Assembly (NCBI RefSeq): GCF_900157385.1
Contig: NZ_LT717700.1
Span: forward strand, 124,001 to 188,000
Length of the DNA: 64,000 bases
Source of the DNA: Mycobacterium terramassiliense
GTDB lineage: Bacteria > Actinomycetota > Actinomycetes > Mycobacteriales > Mycobacteriaceae
Direction: 5' to 3'
A model generated the notes under the pieces. It was not told where the DNA came from and made no database searches. It saw only the letters and a list, made by a program, of their open reading frames with translations. Below are positions 47,167 to 56,254 of the stretch, one piece after another (the first letter of the stretch is position 1; every line of letters begins with the position of its first letter). The position numbers and the translations under genes were made by a program.

Positions 47167-47194
47167 TCAGTGGAGCTGCCGGGAATCGAACCCG
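47167..47194. repeat. attL-like direct repeat (tmRNA 3' end duplicate)
   Basis: 28 bases identical to 50301-50328, containing the T-arm and acceptor 3' strand of tmRNA (minus strand). Not followed by any tmRNA body, so it is the displaced fragment. Confidence 0.85.
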
Positions 47195-47234
47195 CCATGA
47201 AAATTCGGTTGAGCAGCGGAAATGGCTGATCTCG

Positions 47235-47264
47235 GTACGCGAAACGGCGCTGACGTACGCGAAA
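47235..47264. repeat. Short direct repeat just inside the island
   Basis: GTACGCGAAA occurs at 47235-47244 and again at 47255-47264, exactly 20 bases apart. It could be a recombinase or excisionase arm site, or the end of a lost IS element (IS21-like ends carry such repeats). Nothing else recognisable lies in 47195-47405. Confidence 0.5.
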
Positions 47265-47405
47265 TGACCTGCGGATGCGCCGAAGGTGTTGATGGCATCA
47301 ACAGCGTCGCGCCACTGTCGGCAGGAAGAAGTTCTGCAAGCGTGCTTCGCTCCGTGCAGAGGGCCAAGGACGCGCTTCGAGACTCATCGACGAGCGACGT
47401 CGTGC

Positions 47406-48701
47406 TTACGCCGCCACGTCCAGGCTCGTGAGCCCGCGCAGCACCGGATTCGCCCGGTACACCGGCCGGTCCTCCACGAGCGAGAGCCCCGGGAACCGCT
47501 TCGCCAGCATGCCGAACGCGAGCTGCGCCTCGAGGCGCGCCAGCGGCGCCCCGAGGCAGAAGTGCGCGCCGAAACCGAACGCGAGGTGCGGGTTCGGGTC
47601 GCGCGCGAGGTCGAGCTGGTCGGGGTCCTCGAACACGTCTGGGTCGTGGTTCGCCGAGCCAATGCTCAGCAGCACGAGTGAGCCCTCCGGGATTACCTGG
47701 TCGTCGATTGCGACGTCTTCAAGCGCGACGCGCACCGAGGCCTGCACGGGCCCGTCGTAGCGGAGCAGCTCTTCGATCGCGGTCGGGATTAGCGCGGGCT
47801 CGTTGCAGAGCCGGTTCCACTGATCGGGTTCGCGCAACAGGGCGAGCATGCCGTTGCCGATCAGGTTCGTCGTCGTCTCGTGGCCGGCGAGCAGCAGCAG
47901 GTTGCCGGTCGCGAGCAGCTCGGCGTCGGTTAGCGCGTCGCGCTCCTCCTGGGCCGCGGTCATCGCACTGATCAGGTCCTCACGCGGGGCGCGGCGGCGG
48001 GCAGCGATGATGTCGGCGAGGTAGTCGAAGATCTGGCGCGCCGCCTCGGCGCCGGTCGCGCGCGCCTCCGCGCTCGTCGACCCGAAGCCGTTGATCATCG
48101 TGCTCGACCACTGACGGAACTGACGGTGGTCCTCGACCGGGACGCCGAGCAGCTCAGCGATGACGATCGCCGGGAGCGGCTCGGCGACGTCGTGGATCAG
48201 GTCGAAGGTGCCCTTGGCCTGTGCCTCGTCGGCGAGCTCGCAGACGATCGCCTCGATGTGGTCGCGCAGCGCGGCAATGCGCTTGGGCGTGAAGGCCTTG
48301 TTGACAAGCTTGCGGACGCGCGTGTGGTCAGGCGGGTCCATTGTCAGCATCGAGCGCATGCCAGTCGCGCTCTGGCGCAGGAACTCCGGCATGCGATCGA
48401 GGTTGTCGCGCATGAGCGGCGCCCGGATGCGCTCGACCGACAAGCGCGGGTCGCGCAACACCGAGTGGACGTCGCGGTAGCGCGTGAGCATCCACGCGCC
48501 GGGGCCGGCGTAGTTCGGGACCGGCACCTCGAGCACGGGCCGCACGGTGCGGATCACGGAGTAGATCGGGTAGGGGTTCTCGAGCGAGCCGGCGCTGCGC
48601 AGCGGCAGGAACAAGTCGAAGTCGTCGGGGCCGTCAGGAGATGGACGGGGTGACGACCGGTCGCGAGAGGGCGCCGAGCGCTGCCAGACAGGAGACTTCA
48701 T
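47406..48701 (-). CDS. Cytochrome P450
   Basis: 431 residues from ATG 48701. Soluble bacterial class I P450: I-helix AGHETTTNLIGNG (about 270), ExxR in EELLRYDGP, heme loop FGFGAHFCLGAPLAR with the Cys ligand at 382. It needs ferredoxin and reductase from elsewhere (fprA at 58427 is one reductase in the cell). The N-terminus resembles CYP107/CYP109-type actinobacterial enzymes; substrate unknown. Sits inside the ssrA island, divergent from the ABC1 kinase 145 bases away. Confidence 0.93.
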   Translation of the reverse strand: MKSPVWQRSAPSRDRSSPRPSPDGPDDFDLFLPLRSAGSLENPYPIYSVIRTVRPVLEVPVPNYAGPGAWMLTRYRDVHSVLRDPRLSVERIRAPLMRDNLDRMPEFLRQSATGMRSMLTMDPPDHTRVRKLVNKAFTPKRIAALRDHIEAIVCELADEAQAKGTFDLIHDVAEPLPAIVIAELLGVPVEDHRQFRQWSSTMINGFGSTSAEARATGAEAARQIFDYLADIIAARRRAPREDLISAMTAAQEERDALTDAELLATGNLLLLAGHETTTNLIGNGMLALLREPDQWNRLCNEPALIPTAIEELLRYDGPVQASVRVALEDVAIDDQVIPEGSLVLLSIGSANHDPDVFEDPDQLDLARDPNPHLAFGFGAHFCLGAPLARLEAQLAFGMLAKRFPGLSLVEDRPVYRANPVLRGLTSLDVAA

Positions 48702-48846
48702 GGCGGGATCCTCTGGGCGAGCGCAATGTTGAGAATGACCGACTGACCAGCCACAATAGCATCGTGCCGACGATCGTCTCAAGCGCGCGCGACGCGTTCG
48801 ACAGGGCCCGCCTGTCCGACCTGGCCCAACGTCGCGCTGCTGCTTC

Positions 48847-50145
48847 GTGATCCGGCACATCCGAGTCGTCCGAGTCCTGCGCGTGGCGCTGGCGGTCGTG
48901 CGCGTCCTACCCCGCTACCTGGTACTCCTGGCGCGCGATCGCACCGCTTTCTGGTCGACGACCGACGCCGACTGGCAGCGCGCGCACCGTGCGGCCGCCC
49001 GCGAGATCAAGGGCGTCGCCCTCTCACTAGCCGGCGCCTTCACGAAGGCCGCCCAGATCCAGGGCGCACGGGCCGACTTCTTCCCGGCGCCCTTCATCGA
49101 GGAGCTGAGCCAGTTCCACGACGCGGTGCCTCCGCGGCCCTTCGAGACGCTACGGCCGCTCGTCGAGCGCGACCTCGGCCGCCCGCTCGACGAGGTCTTC
49201 GCGACGATCGACCGCCGGGCCCTCGCCGCCGCTTCCTTGGCGCAAGTGCATCGCGCGACCCTGCGCGACGGCAGCCAGGTCGTCCTGAAGATCCGCTATC
49301 CCGAGATCCCGAGGATCATCCCGCTCGACCTCGGCATGCTGCGCCGCGTCGTGGGGATCGTCATGCTCGTGCAGCGGCGCATCGACCTGCGAGCGCTCGT
49401 CACTGAGACGACGCGTTTCATCGAGCTCGAGCTCGACTTTGCGCGCGAGGCGCGCTCGACCGAGCGGCTCGCGGAGAGCCTCACCGAGATGCCCTCCGTG
49501 GTCGTCCCGCGCGTCCATCCGGAGCTGTGCGGCGACAACGTGATCGTGCTCGAGTACCTGGGGGGCATCCAGGTCGCGCGCACGAAGGAGCTGGTCGCGG
49601 CAGGCCACAAGCTCGCGGACATTGCGCGCAAGATCGGCGCGCTCTACGGCACGATGATCTTCGAGCAGGGCTTCTTCCACGGGGATCCACACCCCGGGAA
49701 CCTACTGATCCTGCCCGACGGCCGGATCGGCCTCCTCGACTTCGGCTTGGCCAAGGAGCTGCCGCCCGGCTTCGCGCGGCTCGTCGCGACGATGATGGTC
49801 TGTTCGATGATCGGCGACTCGCGATCGGCGTTCGCCGCGGCCGAGCAGCTCGGCTTCGACGTCGCCTCGATGAAACCCGACAACCTGCGCTCGCTGATGC
49901 TGATGACCGTCGGCGACAGCGATACCGAGGCTGGGTTCTTCCAGATCCTGGGCGAGACGAGCCTGCGCAAGATCCCGGAGGACTTCGCGCTCGTCGGGCG
50001 CACGCTGATCCTGCTGAACGGGCTCTCGCACCGGCTCGCGCCCGGGCGCCGGCTGATCCAGGCCGAATTGCTGAAGCACCTCGCCGCGGGCGCGGCGCGG
50101 GCAGACGGCGACGAACCAGCCCCGGCGGCACGCAGGTCGATGTAG
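48847..50145 (+). CDS. ABC1/ADCK (UbiB)-family atypical kinase
   Basis: 432 residues from GTG 48847. UbiB-family marks: modified KxGQ region FTKAAQIQGARAD (about 60-70), AAASLAQVHRA, VVLKIRYP with the catalytic Lys, FFHGDPHPGNLL and LLDFGLAKEL. The family supports quinone biosynthesis and isoprenoid lipid handling. In the KxGQ motif Gly is replaced by Ala (TKAAQ), which might change autoinhibition. Cargo of the ssrA island next to a P450; a joint role in lipid or isoprenoid oxidation is only a guess. Confidence 0.9.
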   Translation: MIRHIRVVRVLRVALAVVRVLPRYLVLLARDRTAFWSTTDADWQRAHRAAAREIKGVALSLAGAFTKAAQIQGARADFFPAPFIEELSQFHDAVPPRPFETLRPLVERDLGRPLDEVFATIDRRALAAASLAQVHRATLRDGSQVVLKIRYPEIPRIIPLDLGMLRRVVGIVMLVQRRIDLRALVTETTRFIELELDFAREARSTERLAESLTEMPSVVVPRVHPELCGDNVIVLEYLGGIQVARTKELVAAGHKLADIARKIGALYGTMIFEQGFFHGDPHPGNLLILPDGRIGLLDFGLAKELPPGFARLVATMMVCSMIGDSRSAFAAAEQLGFDVASMKPDNLRSLMLMTVGDSDTEAGFFQILGETSLRKIPEDFALVGRTLILLNGLSHRLAPGRRLIQAELLKHLAAGAARADGDEPAPAARRSM

Positions 50146-50271
50146 TCAGCTCCGGGACGAGCCCCGCATCGATGCTCCCGGGCACATAGCGCCGTCAGGG
50201 CGACGAGCGAGGCCCCGCCCCAGTGCCTAACCGAGGATGGCGACGAGATGTTGATGAACACAAAAACCGAC

Positions 50272-50288
50272 CAGAGCTTATCGCTCTG
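50272..50288 (-). terminator. ssrA intrinsic terminator
   Basis: CAGAGC-TTATC-GCTCTG hairpin; on the minus strand it is followed shortly by TTTTT. It ends the tmRNA transcript and was brought in by the island. Confidence 0.75.
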
Positions 50289-50300
50289 ACCAGCCGATGA

Positions 50301-50328
50301 TCAGTGGAGCTGCCGGGAATCGAACCCG
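50301..50328. repeat. attR-like direct repeat within the 3' end of ssrA
   Basis: 28 bases identical to 47167-47194. Here it completes a functional tmRNA 3' end, as expected for an element whose attP restores the target gene. Confidence 0.85.
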
Positions 50329-50669
50329 GGTCCTACGGCATTCCCTCAAGGCTTCTCCGTGCGCAGTTCGCTATGCCTCTACTCGGATCTCCCGGTCACG
50401 CGAACCAGCCAGGATGACGATCCCAGTCGCTGTGCATGTCCCGATGAGTCCCGCGACCGGACTCATCGGTGGATCCCTCTAGCTGACGCCAGGCTCCGGG
50501 TCGAGGGCGTTCCCGGTCTGACGGACTAGCTGTCGCTTAGGCAGCGAGAGCGTAGTCGCGCTGATGTGAATCGGCGCTTATATGGTTGCAACGACGCTTA
50601 CGGTGGTCTCTTGCCTGCACCGGCACGCTTCCCTTGATTCGATGCGCGAAGTCGAAGCCGTTCAGCCCC
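50305..50669 (-). ncRNA. ssrA: tmRNA (transfer-messenger RNA)
   Basis: Minus strand, 365 nt without CCA. The 5' end GGGGCTGA pairs with CAGCTCC at the 3' end; the T-arm GGTTCGATTCC is present. The internal tag frame encodes ADSHQRDYALAA followed by TAA, the known mycobacterial tag. With SmpB (gene at 53639) it rescues stalled ribosomes and marks the peptides for ClpXP. The 3' end is the insertion site of the neighbouring island; the gene is intact. Confidence 0.97.
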
Positions 50670-50760
50670 TCGCATCCCGCCGACTTTCGGCAGGACTATC
50701 AATGGTACGCGGTGAGCAACGCGCGGCAACGCCATTAACTTCCCGAGCAGGCCGCCACAG

Positions 50761-50800
50761 CCGAGTACCCCCCGGTCCTGCGACTCCAGGGGGTACTCGG
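50761..50800 (-). terminator. Hairpin terminator after the ferritin-like gene
   Basis: CCGAGTACCCCC and GGGGGTACTCGG form a perfect 12-bp stem with a 16-nt loop. It lies past the stop at 50823 and before the ssrA promoter region, so it probably insulates ssrA. Confidence 0.7.
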
Positions 50801-50822
50801 TGCCAAACGGCGAGGGTTTCCG

Positions 50823-51785
50823 CTATTTGATGCCTACGACGTCCTGCGCGATGGCGGCGACGCGGGTCTGCGCTGCCGAGACGATGCCCTGCCGGTTCTT
50901 GTGCGCCTCCTCGTAGGCGAGGACCGCGCGCACGTCCACGGGGGACGTCAGCTCCTTGATCGCGGCCACCGCCTCGCCGACGTTCAGGTCGTCGTACTTA
51001 CGGATCGGCAGCTCCTTGGCGTCCAGGACGCCGGCGGCCGTGCGGCCCGCGTGCAACGCGTCGGCCGCCTTGTCCGCCCCCTCGGAACTGGTGACCCGCT
51101 CCGCGGCCTTCAAGGCCGCACTCTGCGAGGCGGACAGCGCCTTCGCCGCAATCTCGCCGGCGTTGCCGCCGCGCTTGACCAGGTCGCCCAGCGCCGGACC
51201 GGTGGAGCGCAGCGTGTCGACCGCCCTGTCCACACCGCGGGCCGACCACGCGACGGGCAGGTTGACCAGCTTCACCGCGGCGCCGGCGGCGGCCTGCAGC
51301 GGCGTGCGCCGAAGCGCTGCCGGCCCCCCGAGCGCATCTTCGGCGAGCACGGTGGTCAGCCAGTCCACCGTGGCCGAGTGCGCGGTGATCAGGCGCTCTG
51401 CCAGGCTCTCGATGTCCTGGCGCTTGGCGGCGACGGCCAGTGCCTTGGTGTAGCGCGCGCGGTCCAGCAGTTGGTCTTCGAGCGCGAGGTCACCCAACAG
51501 CGCCTCGTCGAACGGTTCCGCCTGCTCGGTCAGCGCCTTGACCGCCGCCGCGGCGCGGCCCAGGAACGGGCCGATGACGTCGGGGTAACCGCCCAGCTTG
51601 CGGATCGCGGCCTCGAGGGCGTCGGCACGCTTGCGGCCGTTCGCGGCGTTCTGCGAGAGCTCGCGGCGCACCGCCTCGGTGCGCGCCTGCACGACGCGGG
51701 TTTCCGCGATCTGGATCTCGGTGTTGGTCAGATCGAGCAGCGTGCGCAACTGCGCGAGCAGACGGGTGGTATCGGTTGCAGTCAT
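50823..51785 (-). CDS. Ferritin-like-domain helical protein, function unknown
   Basis: 320 residues, nearly all helix, Ala-rich. The first 150 residues (TLLDLTNTEIQIAETRVVQA, RKLGGYPDVIGPFLGRAAAA) form a ferritin-like four-helix bundle without an obvious full set of iron ligands; the rest is a membrane-associated-looking helical tail. GGAGGGG lies upstream of ATG 51785. Conserved at this position in several mycobacteria as far as I recall. Function unknown. Confidence 0.75.
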   Translation of the reverse strand: MTATDTTRLLAQLRTLLDLTNTEIQIAETRVVQARTEAVRRELSQNAANGRKRADALEAAIRKLGGYPDVIGPFLGRAAAAVKALTEQAEPFDEALLGDLALEDQLLDRARYTKALAVAAKRQDIESLAERLITAHSATVDWLTTVLAEDALGGPAALRRTPLQAAAGAAVKLVNLPVAWSARGVDRAVDTLRSTGPALGDLVKRGGNAGEIAAKALSASQSAALKAAERVTSSEGADKAADALHAGRTAAGVLDAKELPIRKYDDLNVGEAVAAIKELTSPVDVRAVLAYEEAHKNRQGIVSAAQTRVAAIAQDVVGIK

Positions 51786-51918
51786 TACTATCGGCCCCTC
51801 CTGGCGTGGACGATTCGGTGTCGGCGCGACGTGCGCCCGTACGTTTTCGGCTACCCATTGAGGCGGCGTGGATACACATACGCCGGCGATGTGATTTATG
51901 TCGCGGCGAAAAGTGCTG

Positions 51919-52764
51919 TTAGATCACGAAATTGAGATTTTCGACGACCTGGGCGGCGACGTCTTGGTCGCCGCCGAGTTCGATGTCCTGGGCACGGGCC
52001 GGGCTCATCGGGCGCCCGCCGGAAAGCCGGGTGAACTGCAGACCATCCAGCCGGATCGTCGCCGTCGGCTCCCCGCCGCCGAAGTCGTCGACCAGCTGAG
52101 CACGTCCGTCGACGTTGACGCGGATCTCGCGCGCCACCGGGCCGGTCAGCTCGAACAGAATGCGCGAACCGTCGGGCGCCTTGGCACGCTTGCCCACCAC
52201 ATACCCCATCGTGGACGCGATCTCGTCGAGGGAGAGCTCCGAAGCCGGGCCGCGCAGCGCGTCGTCGGACGACGGCCGCGCCAGCGCCTCCCGGATGTCC
52301 TGCTCGTGCATCCAGCAGTCGAACACCCGGACCCGCATGAACCGCCCGTAGGTCTCCGGGCCCACCGGCGTCGGCCTCACCGCGTCCCACTCCTCGGCGG
52401 ACATGTTCGTCAGGGCCTTGCGCCGGTCGCCGGTGATGTCCCGAAAGCGTGCCAGCACGTCGGCGCCGGCTTCCGAGCTGAGCTGGCGGACCCAGCACTC
52501 GTTCATGACGCCGATGTCGTTGCGGACGTGCTCGAGCGCCGAGACGTCGATGTCGGGCTGGGGTGCGTCTATGCCCGCGAGGAAGGACTCGGTGCCGATC
52601 ATGTGCGCCACCAGCGCCTTGACGTCCCACCCGGGCAGCGGGCTGGGCGCCTGCCAGTCGGCCTCCTCGAGCCCGTCCAGCAGGGCGTCGATGTCGTCCC
52701 ACACGCCGAAGAGGCCCGCGAGCACCTCGGATTTGTCGAGTTTGGTCACCGGTCGATCGGCCAT
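51919..52764 (-). CDS. Maleylpyruvate-isomerase-family (DinB-like) mycothiol-dependent protein
   Basis: 281 residues. N-terminal MDMPI/DinB-2 bundle: LPGWDVKALVAHMIGTE supplies the first metal His, FDCWMHEQDIREAL the HxxxD pair; the C-terminal domain is SCP2-like (GGGEPTATIRLDGLQFTRLSGG). Members use mycothiol as cofactor for isomerisation or detoxification. Matches the position of Rv3099c. Substrate unknown. Confidence 0.88.
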   Translation of the reverse strand: MADRPVTKLDKSEVLAGLFGVWDDIDALLDGLEEADWQAPSPLPGWDVKALVAHMIGTESFLAGIDAPQPDIDVSALEHVRNDIGVMNECWVRQLSSEAGADVLARFRDITGDRRKALTNMSAEEWDAVRPTPVGPETYGRFMRVRVFDCWMHEQDIREALARPSSDDALRGPASELSLDEIASTMGYVVGKRAKAPDGSRILFELTGPVAREIRVNVDGRAQLVDDFGGGEPTATIRLDGLQFTRLSGGRPMSPARAQDIELGGDQDVAAQVVENLNFVI

Positions 52765-52796
52765 GGTCGGATAGTAGGCCGATCGTGCGCCGATCG

Positions 52797-53642
52797 TCAG
52801 CTTGCGGCGATCATCGCTACCGAGCCCATCGCCATCACCATGCCGACCCCCTGCAGGCGACTAACCCGCTCGCGCAGCACCACCATCGCCAGCACGACCG
52901 TCGCGGCCGGATACAGCGAGATCAAGATGCTGGCCAGCGAGAGCAGCCAGGTGTGCAGCGCCAGCAGCATCGTCACGTTGGCGCAGATGTCCAACAGGGC
53001 CACCGTCAGCGCCATCTTCATCGGCTTGCCCTGCGGCAGCCGCAGGTTGTTGCTCATCGCGGACATGCCGACCACCACCGCGGTCGCCGCCAGCCGCGCG
53101 AACACCAGCGGCCAGAGCTTGGTCGCATGTGGCGCCTGGTGAAGGAACACCATGTTGAGCCCCATCGCCGACCCGGCCAGCACCGTGAGCCAGGCCACCC
53201 TCGGGGTGAACCGATAGGGCGTCACGCCATCGGCGGTGGCCTCGCGGCTGACCAGCATCACCGCGATCAGGGCCAGCACCACGCCCACCGAGGCGGCCTG
53301 GCCGGGACGCTCCCCCAGCGCCACGCCGACCGCGACGGGAACGGCCGCATTGAGGACGGCGGCCAGCGGCGAGACCACCGAAATGGGACCCGAGCCCAGC
53401 GCGGCGAAGAACGCCCACATGCCGAAGGCCATCCCAATGCCGTAGAGGCTGCCCCAGATGATCGCGCCGGGCTGGATGGGGCCGCCCACGCCGATGGCCA
53501 GCACGCCCAGAATCAGTGCCTCGAGCGGGTAGGCCACCAGCATCACCCGCAGCGCGGCCACCCGTCGAGCGGCTACACCGCCCACGAAGTCGCTGACGCC
53601 GTACGTAACGGCAGACAGCTGGGCGTACGCCGCCCCGATCAG
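52797..53642 (-). CDS. EamA-family (DMT) transporter, possible CTG start
   Basis: 281 residues if read from CTG 53642; about ten helices in two EamA repeats. The usual first helix (AYAQLSAVTYGVSDFVGG) lies upstream of the first conventional start GTG 53585, which would cut it off. CTG 53642 overlaps the smpB stop (CTGA), imitating the ATGA/GTGA couplings seen elsewhere. Exports small metabolites by family; substrate unknown. The true start needs protein evidence. Confidence 0.82.
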   Translation of the reverse strand: MIGAAYAQLSAVTYGVSDFVGGVAARRVAALRVMLVAYPLEALILGVLAIGVGGPIQPGAIIWGSLYGIGMAFGMWAFFAALGSGPISVVSPLAAVLNAAVPVAVGVALGERPGQAASVGVVLALIAVMLVSREATADGVTPYRFTPRVAWLTVLAGSAMGLNMVFLHQAPHATKLWPLVFARLAATAVVVGMSAMSNNLRLPQGKPMKMALTVALLDICANVTMLLALHTWLLSLASILISLYPAATVVLAMVVLRERVSRLQGVGMVMAMGSVAMIAAS

Positions 53643-54148
53643 TTCATGCCCTTGGCTCGCCGACCCAACTCTCGATGCAGTTCGCGATTGGCGTCGCGAC
53701 GGGCCATGTCCTGGCGCTTGTCGTACGCTCGCTTGCCGCGCGCGAGGGCGAGCTCGACCTTGACCTTTCCTTCTGAGAAATACAGAGACATTGGCACGAG
53801 CGCGAGGTTACCATCTCGTATCTTGCCGACCAGTCTGTCGATTTGTTGCCTATGTAACAACAACTTTCGATTGCGACGAGGGTCATGGTTGGTCCAGCTA
53901 CCGTGCTGATACTCGGGTATGTACAGGTTGCGCAACCAGACTTCGCCGTCGTCAACCGTTGCGAAGGCATCGGCCAACGACGCGTGGCCCTGGCGCAGAC
54001 TCTTGACTTCGGTGCCCTGCAAAGCCACTCCGGCCTCGTAAAGCTCCTCGATCGAATAGTTGTGGCGCGCTTTGCGATTGGTGGCCACGATCTGTTTGCT
54101 ACCGCGCTTGTCGCCCGCCGCCTTGCTCCGGCCCGAGTCTTTCGCCAC
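53639..54148 (-). CDS. smpB: SsrA-binding protein SmpB
   Basis: 169 residues from GTG 54148. It carries tmRNA to stalled ribosomes. Motifs: NRKARHNYSIEELYEAGVAL, GTEVKSLR, YIPEYQHGSW, HDPRRNRKLLLHR, and a basic C-terminal tail (GKRAYDKRQDMARRDANREL) that enters the mRNA channel. Two bases after the ftsX stop, so part of the ftsE-ftsX-smpB unit; ssrA itself lies 3 kb further on. Confidence 0.97.
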   Translation of the reverse strand: MAKDSGRSKAAGDKRGSKQIVATNRKARHNYSIEELYEAGVALQGTEVKSLRQGHASLADAFATVDDGEVWLRNLYIPEYQHGSWTNHDPRRNRKLLLHRQQIDRLVGKIRDGNLALVPMSLYFSEGKVKVELALARGKRAYDKRQDMARRDANRELHRELGRRAKGMN

Positions 54149-54150
54149 AG

Positions 54151-55044
54151 CTACCGCCGTACGTACAGTCGCAACGTCACATAGGCGGTCAGTCCGGCCA
54201 TCGACACGCCGAGCAGGAACAGGATCGGCGAGATGTAAATGATGTCGGCATAGTCGACCCGGGCGATCAGGTTGGCTTGATAGAACTGGTTCAGCGCGTT
54301 GTCCAAAAACGTTGCCCGGACCAGGATTAGGCCGGCGACCGCGATCGCCACGCCAAGCGCCGCGGCAACCATCGCCTCCACCAGGAACGGCAGCTGCGTA
54401 TACAAGCGGCTGGCGCCGACCAGGCGCATGATCCCGATCTCGGTGCGGCGTGTGAAGGCCGCGACCTGCACCATGTTGGCAATCAACAGGATCGCGCCGA
54501 CGGCCTGCACCAGGGCGACGGCGAACGCGACGTTGCTCAACCCGTCGAGGACCGCGAACAGCCGGTCGATCAGGTCCTTTTGGTTGAGCACGGACAGCAC
54601 CCCGGGCTGCCCCTGCATCGCGGTGTCAAAGTCCTTGTGCTGCTCGGGGTTATTTAGCTTGACGATGAAAGACGCTGGGAACGAATCCTTCCCGGCAACG
54701 TCCTTGTACTGCGGAAACTTTCGGATGGCGTCGTTGTAGGCGTCCTCGCGGTTGAGGAACCGGACCGCTTTGACGTCGTCGCGCTTGTCGATCTTCTCCC
54801 GCAGCGCCTTGCACGGGTTGGCGGTGCAGGACGGGTCGTTGGCGGAGACGTCCTCGGTGAGGAAGACCTGCGTCTCGACGCGGTCGAGGTAGATGGCCCG
54901 GGAGTGTTCGGCCAGCCGAACCACCAGCAGGCCACCGCCGAACAGCCCGATGGAAATCGCGGTCGTCAGGATCATCGCCGCCGTCATGGTGACGTTGCGA
55001 CGAAGGCCGGTCAGGACCTCGTTGAGCAGGAAGCCGAAGCGCAC
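54151..55044 (-). CDS. ftsX: Cell-division ABC transporter permease FtsX
   Basis: 297 residues from GTG 55044, directly after the ftsE TAA. Four membrane helices (about 22-42, 170-195, 220-245, 265-290) and a large extracytoplasmic loop with two cysteines ([12 protein letters not shown]). With FtsE it activates the peptidoglycan hydrolase RipC at the septum. Length and layout are standard. Confidence 0.96.
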   Translation of the reverse strand: MRFGFLLNEVLTGLRRNVTMTAAMILTTAISIGLFGGGLLVVRLAEHSRAIYLDRVETQVFLTEDVSANDPSCTANPCKALREKIDKRDDVKAVRFLNREDAYNDAIRKFPQYKDVAGKDSFPASFIVKLNNPEQHKDFDTAMQGQPGVLSVLNQKDLIDRLFAVLDGLSNVAFAVALVQAVGAILLIANMVQVAAFTRRTEIGIMRLVGASRLYTQLPFLVEAMVAAALGVAIAVAGLILVRATFLDNALNQFYQANLIARVDYADIIYISPILFLLGVSMAGLTAYVTLRLYVRR

Positions 55045-55734
55045 TTAGCGATCCATCCCGTAGATGCCGCGCTGCTCGTCGCGCACCAGCCTGCCCAGCG
55101 ACAGCTCGACGACCCGCTGCCGCATCGAGTCCACGATGTGGTGGTCGTGCGTCGCCATCAGCACCGTCGTGCCGGTGCGGTTGATCCGCTCCAACAAATC
55201 CATGATGTCCTTACTGGTATCCGGGTCGAGGTTGCCGGTGGGCTCGTCGGCCAGCAGCACCAGGGGCCGGTTGACGAAGGCGCGGGCTATCGCAACCCGC
55301 TGCTGCTCACCACCCGACAGCTCGTGCGGTAGCCGATTGGCCTTGCCGGACAGCCCGACCGTGTCGAGCACGTCGGGAACCACCCGGTTGATCGCGTCTC
55401 GGCGCTTGCCGATGACCTCGAGCGCGAAAGCGACGTTTTCATAGACAGTCTTTTGCTGCAGCAACCGGAAATCCTGAAACACGCAACCGATCACCTGCCG
55501 CAGCTTCGGGATGTGCCGTCCGGGCAGCTTGTTCACGTGGAACTTCGAGACCCGGATGTCACCGGTGTTCGGCGACTCCTCGCCCAGCAGCAGCCGCATG
55601 AACGTCGACTTGCCCGAACCCGACGGGCCGATCAGGAAGACGAATTCACCCTTGTCGATTTTGACGTTGATGTCGTCCAGCGCCGGCCGAGCCGACGCCT
55701 TGTACTTCTTGCTGACATTGTCAAGGGTGATCAT
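55045..55734 (-). CDS. ftsE: Cell-division ATP-binding protein FtsE
   Basis: 229 residues from ATG 55734 (a GTG one codon earlier is less likely). Walker A GPSGSGKS at 36-43, Q-loop VFQDFRLL, signature LSGGEQQR, Walker [10 protein letters not shown] and H-switch MATHDHH. ATPase partner of FtsX. Confidence 0.97.
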   Translation of the reverse strand: MITLDNVSKKYKASARPALDDINVKIDKGEFVFLIGPSGSGKSTFMRLLLGEESPNTGDIRVSKFHVNKLPGRHIPKLRQVIGCVFQDFRLLQQKTVYENVAFALEVIGKRRDAINRVVPDVLDTVGLSGKANRLPHELSGGEQQRVAIARAFVNRPLVLLADEPTGNLDPDTSKDIMDLLERINRTGTTVLMATHDHHIVDSMRQRVVELSLGRLVRDEQRGIYGMDR

Positions 55735-55777
55735 CACGGCACGCCAGTGTAGCGGTGAACTTCGCTGGCAAGCGAAG

Positions 55778-56254
55778 TCAGCTGGCCGGCGCCGGCGAAC
55801 TCGGCGCCGGACCCGGCCCCGGCTGGGGCAGCTGCGGCGGGGTCGGCGTGGGGCTGGTGCTCGGCGGACAGAAGGGCGCCGGCAACAGGCACGGCAGCTG
55901 CGGCGGGGCGAACGGCGCGGGCGTCGTGGTGGTCGTCGTGGGCGGCACGGTCGTGCTCGGCGGCACGGTCGTCGTCGGGGTCGGGGTGAACGTGACGGTG
56001 GCCGGCGGCTGCTGCACCCGGCTGCGCGGCACCCAGGTGTAGTTCGGGTCCGGCACGAATCCCGGCGGCACCACCTGCGGGGCCGGGGGCTTGGCGGCCG
56101 GTTCGGGGCGGTAGGTGTCGTACACCCACCACGCCGCCAGGAAGACCACGATCAAGATCAGCGTCGACGTGCGCATCCGGCCGCCGAACAGGTGGCTCAA
56201 GCGCCGTTGCGTGCCCTCGCCGCGCCTCTCGAGGATGCTCACGGTGAACTTCAC
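55778..56254 (-). CDS. Pro/Thr-rich single-pass membrane protein (Rv3103c-like)
   Basis: 158 residues from GTG 56254, whose GTGA overlaps the mscS stop. One membrane helix (about 27-45, [19 protein letters not shown]) then a Pro/Thr tail ([20 protein letters not shown] and more) with one [10 protein letters not shown] cysteine pair. Probably a wall-spanning, glycosylated protein. Conserved between mscS and ftsE in mycobacteria. Confidence 0.85.
   Translation of the reverse strand: MKFTVSILERRGEGTQRRLSHLFGGRMRTSTLILIVVFLAAWWVYDTYRPEPAAKPPAPQVVPPGFVPDPNYTWVPRSRVQQPPATVTFTPTPTTTVPPSTTVPPTTTTTTPAPFAPPQLPCLLPAPFCPPSTSPTPTPPQLPQPGPGPAPSSPAPAS

Larger units (their letters stand above)
47167..50328. 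mobile_element. Mini-island inserted in the 3' end of ssrA
   Basis: A 28-bp exact direct repeat (47167-47194 and 50301-50328) copies the 3' end of the tmRNA gene; similarity extends some 35 bases outward through the terminators. This is the footprint of site-specific integration at ssrA, an attB known for mycobacteriophages (cluster K). The 3.1-kb interior holds only a cytochrome P450 and an ABC1 kinase, divergent, with codon habits (many GCG/CGC, GAGCTC) unlike the neighbours. No integrase or excisionase is present, so it is a remnant or depends on help in trans. Confidence 0.75.

Noticed and set aside
47167..47194. Half of a tRNA-like 3' end
   Set aside because: Not a separate tRNA: it is an exact copy of the tmRNA 3' end, with no 5' half or anticodon arm nearby.
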